DNA of 35,268 nt from Microbacteriaceae bacterium PS02068 (GTDB lineage: Bacteria > Actinomycetota > Actinomycetes > Actinomycetales > Microbacteriaceae): contig JASCPF010000032.1 of the NCBI GenBank assembly GCA_029959325.1, positions 1-35,268 of the forward strand. The letters are read 5' to 3'. Under the pieces are notes generated by a model. It was not told the origin of the DNA. It did not search any database and saw only the letters and a program-made list of their open reading frames with translations. The translations under genes were made by a program, and so were the position numbers. Positions 21,520 through 29,502 of the stretch are shown here, piece by piece. How positions within the stretch are numbered: position 1 is the first letter of the stretch; every line of letters starts with the position of its first letter.

Positions 21520-22713
21520 TCAGGCGCCCGTCGACCGCCGCGACATGCGCGCCGCGAGTTCGTCATCGCGGTTCCCCGCGTGCTGGTAGCGCATCGCGGC
21601 GCCGATGCTCGAGTGCCCGAGGCGCGCCATCGTCTCGCGCGGCGTCGCTCCCGCCTGCGCGTACCTCGTGCCCGCGAAGTGGCGGAGCGCGTGGAACGGC
21701 ATATCGGCTCGACCCGCTGCGGTGCGCGCCGCGTTCCAGTGTCGGTAGAACGCGGACTGACTCAGAAACCCTCGGCCGTCCGCCGCGGGGAAGAGTAGCG
21801 CGTCACCGATAAGGCCGCGCGCATGCTCGGCCACGATCGCGGCGTCCTCACCGAAGATGCCGACCTTCCGCACGCCGGCCGCGCTCTTCGTCTCGCCTGG
21901 CGTGATGCCCTCGGCGGTGCGCACGACTCCGCGCGACACGTTCAGCCGCACCGCCTCGACCTCGCCGCTGTCGCCCCGCTCGATCGTGACGTCTTTCGCT
22001 CGGAGCGCGGTCGCCTCGCCGTAGCGCAGGCCGCCGATCGCAGCGATGACGACGAGCGCGCGATACCGCTCGTCGATCGTGTCGAGGATCTTCTGCAGCT
22101 CGGCGTCGGTCGGCGGCGTCACCTTCCGCCCCGTGTGCGTCGACTGCCCGCCTTTCACGCCGCACGGGTTCTCATCCACGAGGCGGTCGGTGACGGCGGT
22201 GACCATCACGGCATTGAGCAGGCCGTACGCCCGAGAGGTCTGCGTCTTCTTCCCCGTCGCGAGTTGCATCGACCGCCACGAGCGCACGGCGGCTGGCGTG
22301 ATGCCGACGAGGGGGAGCGCGGCGAGCTCGGCGAGCGGGCCGCGCAGGAGCCGCTCATACTCGGCGCGCGTCCGCGTGCGCAGGTGCTCGCCTCGAGCGT
22401 TAGTCCGCTCGTCCAGCCACGACGCGGCGTACTCGGCGAGAGTGCGCGACGATCGCTCGCGCGCCGCTGCCTTCGCGGTGGGGGAGAGCCACACCCCGCG
22501 AGCGATCTCACTGCGCTGATCGGTCAGCCATGCCTCGGCGTCGCCGCGGTTGTCGAAGGTCATCGGTGCCGTGTGCCGCAACTCATCGGGTCCGACGTAG
22601 CTCGCCTGCAGGCGCCCCGACGGGAGCGTGCGGATCTTGCCCCACGACGCCCGGGTGGCGGAGCGAGTGCGCCCCAGCGAGTCCGTGATCGTCGGCTTCG
22701 TCTTGCGCGCCAT
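21520..22713 (-). CDS. Tyrosine-family site-specific integrase
   Basis: This 397-aa protein has an N-terminal arm-binding region (about 25-75), a core-binding SAM-like domain (about 90-180) and a C-terminal catalytic domain. The catalytic residues are R230 (GGLRYGE), H341-x2-R344 (HALRHFAGT), H367 (GHSS) and the nucleophile Y376. The ATG at 22713 lies just downstream of a set of CGTGYCC repeats, likely integrase arm sites, so its promoter may be self-regulated. It converges on the plus-strand operon and lies about 150 bp from attR, the usual position. It should recombine the 26-bp core in tRNA-Val(GAC). Confidence 0.95.
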   Translation of the reverse strand: MARKTKPTITDSLGRTRSATRASWGKIRTLPSGRLQASYVGPDELRHTAPMTFDNRGDAEAWLTDQRSEIARGVWLSPTAKAAARERSSRTLAEYAASWLDERTNARGEHLRTRTRAEYERLLRGPLAELAALPLVGITPAAVRSWRSMQLATGKKTQTSRAYGLLNAVMVTAVTDRLVDENPCGVKGGQSTHTGRKVTPPTDAELQKILDTIDERYRALVVIAAIGGLRYGEATALRAKDVTIERGDSGEVEAVRLNVSRGVVRTAEGITPGETKSAAGVRKVGIFGEDAAIVAEHARGLIGDALLFPAADGRGFLSQSAFYRHWNAARTAAGRADMPFHALRHFAGTRYAQAGATPRETMARLGHSSIGAAMRYQHAGNRDDELAARMSRRSTGA

Positions 22714-22718
22714 GGCCT

Positions 22719-22778
22719 CGTGCCCTCTCGTGCCCCAAGCGTGCCCTAAGCAAAGTGCTTTCGTGTCCGCTCGTGTCC
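22719..22778 (+). repeat. Right arm-type repeats (putative integrase arm sites)
   Basis: CGTGCCC starts at 22719, 22729 and 22740, and CGTGTCC at 22762 and 22772, with a weak copy in between. The spacing is 10-11 nt, one turn of DNA. The same core is found in the left end of the element. Confidence 0.6.
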
Positions 22779-22865
22779 ACCTATGACACTACAGGAGGGG
22801 GCGTCTCTCCTTATATTTACGCGCGCGCGAGGCGGATTCTCGTGGCGTGCCGATCGGGGGCTCGT

Positions 22866-22891
22866 ACTGGTTCGATCCCAGTATCGCGCAC
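22866..22891 (+). repeat. Right attachment core (attR)
   Basis: This is an exact copy of the last 25 bases of tRNA-Val(GAC) plus one base (11666-11691). It is not part of a functional tRNA here. The original tRNA terminator follows directly. Confidence 0.92.
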
Positions 22892-22898
22892 AGACAAA

Positions 22899-22923
22899 AA
22901 GCCCCGGTATACGGGGCTTTTTT
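22899..22923 (+). terminator. Displaced terminator of the tRNA cluster
   Basis: AAGCCCCG (22899-22906), a five-base loop and CGGGGCTT with a U-run form a classical terminator. It lies just outside attR and presumably ended the tRNA transcript before integration. Confidence 0.85.
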
Positions 22924-22952
22924 GTTTCCAGCAGTTCGTGGAAGGGATGCCG

Positions 22953-23309
22953 ATGAGCGCACCGCCGCCGTATGGCCCGCCGCCCGCGTATGGCCTGCCG
23001 CAGCCTTCGCCGACTCCCGAGCGCGCGGCGCGACTCGGGTGGATCGCATTCGGGCTCGTCTTCGTGGCGCCGGCATCGGCGCTGCTGAGCATGGCGGGCA
23101 TGCCGGCGGGGCCACTGGGCATCCTCGCCGTTCCCTCGACGATCGCCGCCGCGGTCCTCGCGATCCTCGCCCTCCGGCGTCGCGCGAGGCCGCGATGGCC
23201 CGCCGTGACCGCACTGGTCATCCTCGGCGTGTGGGCGATCGTCTGGGCCGTGATGGCGGTGTGGGCGATCGTCGGGCTCGTGCAGATCATGTTCCTGCCC
23301 ACCTACTGA
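22953..23309 (+). CDS. Small membrane protein with Pro-rich N-terminus
   Basis: This 118-aa protein has a Pro/Tyr-rich cytoplasmic N-terminus (MSAPPPYGPPPAYGLPQP) and three hydrophobic segments (about 28-48, 52-72 and 85-115). It resembles the DUF4190-like small membrane proteins common in Actinobacteria; no function is known from the sequence. The second ATG at 22953 is preferred to that at 22947 because GGAAGGG lies 6 nt before it. It is the first chromosomal gene after the element. Confidence 0.75.
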   Translation: MSAPPPYGPPPAYGLPQPSPTPERAARLGWIAFGLVFVAPASALLSMAGMPAGPLGILAVPSTIAAAVLAILALRRRARPRWPAVTALVILGVWAIVWAVMAVWAIVGLVQIMFLPTY

Positions 23310-23339
23310 GCGGTGCGCTCGCACCAGTAGGCTCGCCTC

Positions 23340-23852
23340 ATGGCACAGCTCGTTCTGACCGTCGTCGGCGACGATCGCATCGGACTCGTCGGCGAACTCG
23401 CGCAGCGCGTCTCAGCGGCGGGCGGCAACTGGGAGCAGAGTGAGCTCGCGGAACTCGCCGGCGCGTTCGCCGGGATCGTGCTGGTCTCGGTCGCCGACGA
23501 CCGTGTGGACGAGCTGGTCACGGCGCTGCAGGGACTTGACGGGGCGCTCAAAGTGGCTGTGCATACGAGCACGGTCGCCTCCACGGCGGGGGAGGCAGGT
23601 CACGCCCTGTCGTTCACCGTGCTGGGCAACGACCGCCCCGGCATCGTCCGTGACGTCACTGCCGCGATCTCCGCGCACGCGTTGTCGATCGACTCCTTCC
23701 GCAGCCGCACGATCGAGGCTCCGATGGCCGGCGGCACCCTCTTCGAGGCGACGGTCTCGGTGTCGGTGCCGGAGGGCGCCGATGCGGCCGAGATCACCCG
23801 TGCGCTCGAGGCGCTGGCGGGCGAGATCCAGGTGGATCTCACGGTCGCCTAG
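23340..23852 (+). CDS. Two-ACT-domain protein (GcvR-like)
   Basis: This 170-aa protein consists of two ACT domains in tandem, each opening with the typical strand and DRxGxV loop: VVGDDRIGLVGEL at about 8-20 and VLGNDRPGIVRDV at about 92-104. The layout matches the glycine cleavage repressor GcvR and related amino-acid-sensing proteins. No DNA-binding domain is present, so any regulatory effect would be through a partner. The ATG follows TAGGCT (23328-23333) by 6 nt with no Shine-Dalgarno sequence and is probably leaderless. Confidence 0.88.
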   Translation: MAQLVLTVVGDDRIGLVGELAQRVSAAGGNWEQSELAELAGAFAGIVLVSVADDRVDELVTALQGLDGALKVAVHTSTVASTAGEAGHALSFTVLGNDRPGIVRDVTAAISAHALSIDSFRSRTIEAPMAGGTLFEATVSVSVPEGADAAEITRALEALAGEIQVDLTVA

Positions 23853-23877
23853 CCGGACCGCCACAGACCCTCTGATC

Positions 23878-24564
23878 GTGGCCGCTCACGCCGACGCAGA
23901 CGTAGACGATCTCGTCGCAGGCATCCGCGCCGCGATTCGTGCCGCGGCGGATCCGGCCCGTGCGCCGAGCCAGCAGGCGTACATGAAGTCGGCGATGCCC
24001 TTTCTCGGGGTGCCGGTTCCGGAGACGCGACGCCTGGCACGCGCCGCGATCTCACCCCGTACGCCTCCCGAGGCTCTGATCTGCGCTGCCAACGAGCTCT
24101 GGGACGAGGCCACCCATCGCGAAGAGCGGTACGCCGCCCTCGCGCTGCTCGGGGCGCGCCAGCTGAAGGGCGACCCTGACCTCGTCCCTTCGATCGAACA
24201 CATGGTCAGGACGGGGCAGTGGTGGGACTTCACCGACGAGCTCGCGCACCGCGTCGCCGACCTGCTCGACGCCGATCCCGTGCCGATGGCGGCGCTGATC
24301 AGGGCCTGGAGCGGCGACCCCGACCTATGGATGCGGCGGCTCGCGATCATCGCACAGCTGGGGCGCCGCGAGCGGCTGGATCGCGCGCTGCTCACCGACG
24401 TGATCGAGGCGAACGCGGACGATCGCGAGTTCTTCATCCGCAAGGCCATCGGGTGGGCGCTGAGGGACGCCGCGCGGGCGCACCCCGACTGGGTGCGCGC
24501 GTTCGTCGCCGCGCACGCGCTCAGCCCGTTGAGCGTTCGCGAGGCGACAAAGTACCTCAGCTGA
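23878..24564 (+). CDS. alkD: DNA alkylation repair protein (AlkD family)
   Basis: This 228-aa all-helical HEAT-like-repeat protein of the AlkD family removes alkylated purines from DNA. Family features include the YMKSAMPFLGVPVPETRRLA segment near the N-terminus, GQWWDFTDELA in the middle (holding the conserved Trp/Asp of the active cleft) and FIRKAIGWALRD near the C-terminus. The GTG at 23878 is the only reasonable start near the first helix, but its ribosome site is weak, so the N-terminus is uncertain. It converges on arfB with a 14-bp gap. Confidence 0.85.
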   Translation: MAAHADADVDDLVAGIRAAIRAAADPARAPSQQAYMKSAMPFLGVPVPETRRLARAAISPRTPPEALICAANELWDEATHREERYAALALLGARQLKGDPDLVPSIEHMVRTGQWWDFTDELAHRVADLLDADPVPMAALIRAWSGDPDLWMRRLAIIAQLGRRERLDRALLTDVIEANADDREFFIRKAIGWALRDAARAHPDWVRAFVAAHALSPLSVREATKYLS

Positions 24565-24578
24565 AGCCGTATCGGCGC

Positions 24579-25016
24579 TCAGTCCAGGGGAGGCCGGCGC
24601 ATGCGCTTCGTGTCGGTGCGGCGCCGCTTCTGCTCCAGACGCCGCTCCTGAGAGCCACGGGTGGGGCGAGTCGCCCGGCGCGTCGGGGCGGGCGGGCGCA
24701 GCGCGTCGGCGACGATCGCGACCAGACGTTCTCGAGCGGCCTCGCGATTGCGCAACTGAGCACGATGCTCGGAGGCGGCGATCGTCAAGGTCCCATCGAC
24801 GAGGCGTCCCGCCAATGCGCCGAGCAGTCGTTCGCGCTGTCGTGGTGACAGCGCGGTCGATGCGGCGATGTCCCACAGCAGCTCGACGCGCGAATCGGCG
24901 GTGTTCACGCCCTGCCCTCCCGGGCCGGACGATCGCGAGAAGCGCCACGACAGCTCGGCCTCGGGGATCGTCAGCGCCGCGTCGACCCGGAGTCCGGGGC
25001 GGTGGGCGGCAGGCAT
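24579..25016 (-). CDS. arfB: Alternative ribosome-rescue factor ArfB
   Basis: This 145-aa class-I release-factor-like hydrolase has the peptidyl-tRNA-cleaving motif GPGGQGVNT (GGQ at 33-35) and no codon-recognition domain. The basic C-terminal tail, rich in Arg and Lys (RRLEQKRRRTDTKRMRRP), is the feature that enters the empty mRNA channel of stalled ribosomes in the E. coli protein. The ATG at 25016 was chosen because the family's N-terminus begins there; upstream is a run of G. It lies 28 bp downstream of the transporter gene on the same strand and may be co-transcribed. Confidence 0.93.
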   Translation of the reverse strand: MPAAHRPGLRVDAALTIPEAELSWRFSRSSGPGGQGVNTADSRVELLWDIAASTALSPRQRERLLGALAGRLVDGTLTIAASEHRAQLRNREAARERLVAIVADALRPPAPTRRATRPTRGSQERRLEQKRRRTDTKRMRRPPLD

Positions 25017-25044
25017 CCCCCCATCATGCTCCGACGCGCCGGCC

Positions 25045-26217
25045 CTACGCGCCGCGCAGCGCGAGGGGAACGACTGCCAACGCAACCACGAGCGGCGCCG
25101 CGAGCAGACCCCAGAGCACGTAGCGCTTCCACGGAACGTCGACGCCGACCGCGTGCAGTCGCTCGTGCCACAGCAGCGTCGCGAGCGAGGCCCACGGGGT
25201 GATGAGAGGACCGGCGCCCACCCCGATCAGCAGCGCCGCGAGGCGCACAGGGGAGTCGGCGACCGGCTCGAGCGTGAGGTACGCCGGCAGATTGTTGATC
25301 GCGTTCGCCCCGAGCAGGCCGACGCCCGCGACCTGCCAGAGCGACAGCAGATCCTCGCCGGTGCCGGTCGCCGCCGCGAGGATCGCCGAGGACCCGAGTG
25401 CTTCGAGCGCGCCGACGGCGAGGAACAGCCCCGAGGCGAACACGACGAGCTGCCACGGGATCAGTCGCAGATGCAGCGCTTCGGGGGAGCGCCAGGCGAA
25501 CACGAGAGTGAGCGCGACGGCGGCGCCGAGCGCAGGGATCCACGGGGGCATGCCGCTGACGAGCAGGGGCAGCATGACGATCAGCACGACCGCCGACACC
25601 CGCAGGAGCACCGGATCGGCGACCGCCGGGGGCCCTGCGACCACGAACCGTCCGCGCAGCGCGCGACGGTGCCACAGCCAGAGCAGCAGCACGGTGACGA
25701 CGACCGCGACCGCCGCTGAGGGGCCGAGCAGCATCAGGAAGGCGAGCGGGTCCCCGTCGTGCCCGAGGCGGTGCGCGGCGAGGAGGTTGGTGAGGTTCGA
25801 GATCGGCAGGAAGAGGGATGCCGTGTTCGCCAGCCACACCGTGGCGAATGCGAACGGCAGGGGCGGCAGCCGGTTCGCGCGTGCCACCGCGACCACGACG
25901 GGCGTGAGCAGGACCGCCGTCGTGTCGAGGGACAGGAACGCGGTGACGACGACGGCGAAGGCCACGATGAGCAGCCACAGCACGATGACCCGACCCCGCG
26001 ACCAGCGCGCGAGGCGCGCCGCCACGACATCGAACACGCCCGCGTGCGCGGCCAGTTCGGCGACGATGGTGACAGCGACGACGAACAGCAGGATCGGCCA
26101 GACACGATCGGCGATCGCCAGCGCGTCGCCCGCCGGCAGCGCGCCCACAGCGACGGCGCCCCCGCCGAGCACGAGCAGCACGACTCCGACGATGGCGAGC
26201 TTCACGGCATCCATCAT
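25045..26217 (-). CDS. ArsB/SLC13-type anion transporter
   Basis: This 390-aa membrane protein with about ten to eleven hydrophobic segments belongs to the ArsB/NhaD/SLC13 ion-transporter superfamily. Diagnostic pieces are FLSLDTTAVLLTPVV (about 94-108), ANTASLFLPISNLTNLLA (about 129-146) and the repeat-related GANAINNLPAYL near the C-terminus. Many such proteins are annotated as arsenite efflux pumps, but no arsR, arsC or other arsenic gene is nearby, so the substrate is open. Two adjacent ATG codons (26217, 26214) give almost the same product. It is divergent from thrS. Confidence 0.85.
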   Translation of the reverse strand: MMDAVKLAIVGVVLLVLGGGAVAVGALPAGDALAIADRVWPILLFVVAVTIVAELAAHAGVFDVVAARLARWSRGRVIVLWLLIVAFAVVVTAFLSLDTTAVLLTPVVVAVARANRLPPLPFAFATVWLANTASLFLPISNLTNLLAAHRLGHDGDPLAFLMLLGPSAAVAVVVTVLLLWLWHRRALRGRFVVAGPPAVADPVLLRVSAVVLIVMLPLLVSGMPPWIPALGAAVALTLVFAWRSPEALHLRLIPWQLVVFASGLFLAVGALEALGSSAILAAATGTGEDLLSLWQVAGVGLLGANAINNLPAYLTLEPVADSPVRLAALLIGVGAGPLITPWASLATLLWHERLHAVGVDVPWKRYVLWGLLAAPLVVALAVVPLALRGA

Positions 26218-26276
26218 GCCCCGCCATCGGGGCCGCCAGGCCGCTGGCCCCCGCGGCTCACGATTAGGATCGATGC

Positions 26277-28268
26277 GTGTCTTACCCCGCCGACGGATTC
26301 GCCCTCTTCCCCGACCGCTCCGTGATCGCCCTGCGCGTGAACGGCGAGCTGAAGGACCTCGCCGCGATCGTGACAGAGGCCGACGAGGTCGAACCCGTCA
26401 CGATCGACAGCCCCGACGGACTCTCGATCCTGCGCCACTCGAGCGCGCACGTGCTCGCGCAGGCGGTGCAGCGCGTCCGTCCGCAGGCGAACCTCGGCAT
26501 CGGCCCGCCCATCACCGACGGCTTCTACTACGACTTCGGCGTCGACGAGCCGTTCACCCCGGAAGACCTGAAGGCCATCAAGAAGGAGATGGAGCGCATC
26601 GTCCGCGAGGGCCAGCGCTTTGTGCGCCGCGTCGTGACCGCAGACGAGGCCCGCGCCGAGATGGCGGACGAGCCGTTCAAGCTCGAGCTCATCGACCTGG
26701 CGGGGGGCCCTGGATCAGGCGCCGATGCCGCCGAGGGCGCCTCGGCCGAGATCGGTGCGGGCGAACTCACGATCTACGACAACGTCACCCGCGACGGCGA
26801 GACCGCATGGCGCGACCTCTGCCGCGGCCCGCACGTGCCCTCGACTCGCCTCGTCGGCAACGGCTGGGACCTCACCCGGGTCGCCGGCGCCTACTGGCGC
26901 GGCAGCGAGAAGAACCCGCAGCTGCAGCGCATCTACGGCACCGCGTGGGCGACGAAGGACGAGCTGCGCGCGTACCAGCAGCGACTCGAAGAAGCCGCCA
27001 AGCGTGATCACCGCAAGCTCGGCAAGGAACTCGACCTCTTCTCGTTCCCCGACGAGATCGGCCCCGGGCTCAGCGTCTTCCATCCCAAGGGCGGCATCAT
27101 CCGCTACGAGATCGAGCGCTACATGCGCGAGCGCCTGCTCGCGAGCGGCTATCAGGTGGTCAACACGCCGCACATCACCAAGGGCGACCTGTTCATGACG
27201 AGCGGGCACCTGCAGTGGTACGCCGACGGCATGTACCCCCCGATGGTGCTCGACGAGGTTGTGGATGCCGACGGGCACGTGTCGCGCGAGGGCCAGGAGT
27301 ACTACCTGAAGCCCATGAACTGCCCGTTCCACAACCTGATCTTCCGCTCGCGCGGTCGCTCGTATCGCGAGCTGCCGCTGCGGCTGAGCGAGTTCGGATC
27401 GGTCTACCGCTACGAGAAGAGCGGCACTCTATCGGGCCTCACCCGCGTGCGCGGCATGACCCAGGACGACACCCACATCTACGTCACGGCCGATCAGGTC
27501 AAGGGCGAGCTCACCCACAGTCTCGACTTCGTGCTGCAGACGCTGCGCGACTACGGCCTGAACGACTTCTACCTCGAGCTGTCGACCAAGGAAGAGGGCA
27601 ACCCGAAGTTCCTCGGGCCCGACGAGCTGTGGGCGGAGGCGACCGAGACGCTGCGGGAAGTGGCCGAGGCATCCGGTCTCGAACTCGTGCCCGACCCGGG
27701 CGGCGCCGCGTTCTACGGCCCGAAGATCTCGGTGCAGGCGCGCGACGCGATCGGGCGCACCTGGCAGATGTCGACGATCCAGCTCGACTTCAACCAGCCC
27801 GAGCGCTTCGAGCTCGAGTACACCGGCCCCGACGGCGAGAAGCACCGCCCAGTGATGATCCACCGCGCGCTGTTCGGCTCGATCGAGCGGTTCTTCGCGA
27901 TCCTGCTCGAGCACTACGCGGGGGCGTTCCCGGTGTGGCTCGCGCCGGTGCAGGTCGTCGGCATTCCGGTCGCCGACGAGTTCGGGCCGTACCTCGATGA
28001 GATCGTGACGCGTCTGCGCGCGCGCGGCGTGCGCGCCGAGGTCGACCACTCCGATGACCGCATGCCGAAGAAGATCCGCACCCACACCACGCAGAAGGTG
28101 CCGCTGCAGCTCATCGCGGGCGAGCAGGACCGCTCGGCCGGCACCGTGTCGTTCCGCTTCCGCGACGGCTCGCAGACCAATGGCATCCCCGCGGACGAGG
28201 CGATCGAGAAGATCGTCGCGGCGATCGCGACGCATGCGCTCGTGAACACCGCCGAGGACCTCGCGTAG
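26277..28268 (+). CDS. thrS: Threonine-tRNA ligase
   Basis: This 663-aa class II aminoacyl-tRNA synthetase charges tRNA-Thr. It has an N-terminal TGS-like region (about 1-50) and the editing domain with [10 protein letters not shown] (H54, H58). The catalytic core zinc ligands are C349 (KPMNCPFHN), H400 and H529, and motif 2 is [15 protein letters not shown]-terminal anticodon-binding domain follows (about 545-650). The start is GTG at 26277. TAGGAT (26265-26270) lies 6 nt before it and can serve as a -10 box for a leaderless mRNA, although its AGGA could also act as a ribosome site. Confidence 0.97.
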   Translation: MSYPADGFALFPDRSVIALRVNGELKDLAAIVTEADEVEPVTIDSPDGLSILRHSSAHVLAQAVQRVRPQANLGIGPPITDGFYYDFGVDEPFTPEDLKAIKKEMERIVREGQRFVRRVVTADEARAEMADEPFKLELIDLAGGPGSGADAAEGASAEIGAGELTIYDNVTRDGETAWRDLCRGPHVPSTRLVGNGWDLTRVAGAYWRGSEKNPQLQRIYGTAWATKDELRAYQQRLEEAAKRDHRKLGKELDLFSFPDEIGPGLSVFHPKGGIIRYEIERYMRERLLASGYQVVNTPHITKGDLFMTSGHLQWYADGMYPPMVLDEVVDADGHVSREGQEYYLKPMNCPFHNLIFRSRGRSYRELPLRLSEFGSVYRYEKSGTLSGLTRVRGMTQDDTHIYVTADQVKGELTHSLDFVLQTLRDYGLNDFYLELSTKEEGNPKFLGPDELWAEATETLREVAEASGLELVPDPGGAAFYGPKISVQARDAIGRTWQMSTIQLDFNQPERFELEYTGPDGEKHRPVMIHRALFGSIERFFAILLEHYAGAFPVWLAPVQVVGIPVADEFGPYLDEIVTRLRARGVRAEVDHSDDRMPKKIRTHTTQKVPLQLIAGEQDRSAGTVSFRFRDGSQTNGIPADEAIEKIVAAIATHALVNTAEDLA

Positions 28269-28274
28269 GGACCC

Positions 28275-28374
28275 GGTCGTTGAGCGAGCGAAGCGAGTCG
28301 ACACGCGGCGAGGACGCTCCGGTCCCCGAGCGGGCGCCGGTCCCCGAGCGGGCGCCGGTCCCCGAGCCCGTCGA
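28275..28374 (+). repeat. Dispersed-repeat-like sequence with three 18-bp tandem units
   Basis: Bases 28276-28302 (GGTCGTTGAGCGAGCG onward, with AAGCGAGTCGA) look like the short intergenic repeat often seen in Microbacteriaceae. GGTCCCCGAGCGGGCGCC then occurs at 28321-28338 and 28339-28356, followed by GGTCCCCGAGCCCGTCGA at 28357-28374. The sequence lies between thrS and the conserved part of the HIT gene and stays open in the HIT reading frame. Confidence 0.65.
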
Positions 28375-28888
28375 GGGGTTCGCCGGCGTGCCCGACGCGT
28401 TCCAGCGGCTGTGGACGCCGCACCGCATGGCCTACATCAACGCGGGCGCCGACTCGCTGCGGGGCACCGGGTGTCCGTTCTGCGCCGCGCCGGAGAAGTC
28501 GGATGCCGAGGGACTCATCGTCCACCGCGGAGTGACCTCATACGTGCTGTTGAACCTCTTCCCGTACAACTCGGGACACCTGCTCGTCTGCCCGTATCGT
28601 CACGTCGCCACGTACGACCAGGCGACGCCCGAGGAGGTCGCAGAGATCGGCGAGCTCACGCAGATCGGCATGCGCGTGCTGCGCGACGTGTCGCACTGCG
28701 ACGGGTTCAACATCGGAATGAATCAAGGGGCGGTCGCCGGCGCGGGCGTCGACGAGCACCTGCATCAGCACATCGTGCCCCGCTGGACATCCGACGCGAA
28801 CTTCTTCCCGATCATCGCGCGCACCAAGGCGCTGCCGCAGCTGCTCGGCGAGGTGCGCGAGGCCGTGGCATCCGCCTGGCCCGCCTGA
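28280..28888 (+). CDS. HIT-family protein (Ap4A phosphorylase/hydrolase-like)
   Basis: This protein of up to 202 aa has the histidine triad HLHQHI (H160-x-H162-x-H164), a CPFC pair (65-68) and FNIGMNQGAVAGAG. These match the actinobacterial HIT proteins related to dinucleoside-polyphosphate phosphorylases and hydrolases. The start is uncertain. The TTG at 28280, 11 nt after the thrS stop, adds a repeat-derived N-terminus with the hexapeptide APVPER in tandem. The GTG at 28388 would start just before the conserved FQRLWTPHRMAYI and give 166 aa. I list the longer form because it allows coupling to thrS. Confidence 0.85.
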   Translation: MSERSESTRGEDAPVPERAPVPERAPVPEPVEGFAGVPDAFQRLWTPHRMAYINAGADSLRGTGCPFCAAPEKSDAEGLIVHRGVTSYVLLNLFPYNSGHLLVCPYRHVATYDQATPEEVAEIGELTQIGMRVLRDVSHCDGFNIGMNQGAVAGAGVDEHLHQHIVPRWTSDANFFPIIARTKALPQLLGEVREAVASAWPA

Positions 28889-28994
28889 CGACGCTCGCCG
28901 CACCGGCTCCTGCACAGCGACACAATCGCGCTGGCTGTCCACAGATCCGGCGATCGGTGCTCGGCAGCGCACGGCGCTCTCTTAGGGTCTCGAC

Positions 28995-29495
28995 ATGTAC
29001 ATCGACAGTGGCTGGGATTTCATCACACTTGCTCAGCAGCGCTGGGGCGACAGCATCGGCACGCAGAGTCGCCAGATCCTCCTCGTGGGCGACGAGCACT
29101 GGTGGCTGTGCGGCATCGAGGACCTGACGCGCGACAGAATCTCGGATCCGCAGGCGTGGGCCGAAGAGGTCGTAGACCGCGCCGACCAGGACCACGTCCG
29201 GTACGCGGCAGTCGTCGTGGAGGTGCGGGACGCCACCCCCGACTACTCCTTCGATGCGCATCCTTACGATCGCCTGGCTCGAGAATGCGCCACGGCACGA
29301 GAGCTCGTCTTCATGGGCACCTACTTTCTGGACCAGTCCTCCTTCTCCGCGACGGGACCGGCGAAGACGTTCTCCACGTATACGCGCGCAGAGGAGTACC
29401 CCGTGGTGACGGCGGAGCGCGCGCGGTTGTACCCGCACGACCGCCGAACGGCGACAGATGACCCTCCCTCCGGGGACAGCGACATGCATGCATAA
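28995..29495 (+). CDS. Protein of unknown function
   Basis: This 166-aa soluble acidic protein has Trp/His-rich segments (DEHWWLCGIEDLTRD near residue 33) and no membrane segment, signal peptide or recognised domain. The ATG follows TAGGGT (28983-28988) by 6 nt with no Shine-Dalgarno sequence, so it is probably leaderless. Its final codons overlap the promoter/operator of the downstream vapB-like gene. Confidence 0.7.
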   Translation: MYIDSGWDFITLAQQRWGDSIGTQSRQILLVGDEHWWLCGIEDLTRDRISDPQAWAEEVVDRADQDHVRYAAVVVEVRDATPDYSFDAHPYDRLARECATARELVFMGTYFLDQSSFSATGPAKTFSTYTRAEEYPVVTAERARLYPHDRRTATDDPPSGDSDMHA

Positions 29496-29496
29496 T
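29484..29496 (+). promoter_or_regulatory. vapBC promoter with palindromic operator candidate
   Basis: ATGCATGCAT (29484-29493) is a perfect palindrome overlapping CATAAT (29491-29496), a -10 element six bases before the vapB ATG. Antitoxin-toxin complexes usually repress their own promoter through such dyads. Confidence 0.4.
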
Positions 29497-29502
29497 GAAA
29501 GC

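Larger units (their letters stand above)
11666..22891. mobile_element. 11.2-kb tRNA-integrated element, phage-satellite-like
   Basis: The element is bounded by 26-bp direct repeats exactly 11,200 bp apart, the left one inside tRNA-Val(GAC). Next to the right end is a minus-strand tyrosine integrase. Inside are an HTH/excisionase-like gene, a tape-measure gene, a Prim-Pol/SF3 helicase, several small Cys/His-rich genes and a possible small-terminase-like gene. Nearly all run on the plus strand with ATGA/GTGA overlaps. There is no visible capsid, portal, large terminase, head-tail connector, lysis gene or CI-like repressor, and no conjugation gene. The content resembles phage-inducible islands (integrase, HTH, primase, small terminase) more than a prophage, but a deleted prophage cannot be ruled out from one genome. 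Confidence 0.88.

Noticed and set aside
11666..22891. Complete prophage
   Set aside because: No capsid, portal, large terminase, lysis or CI-type repressor gene is visible in 11.2 kb.
11666..22891. Integrative conjugative element
   Set aside because: No relaxase, FtsK/TraB-type translocase or type IV secretion gene is present.
25045..26217. Arsenic resistance locus
   Set aside because: The transporter is of the ArsB superfamily, but no arsR, arsC or arsenic-related neighbour is present.
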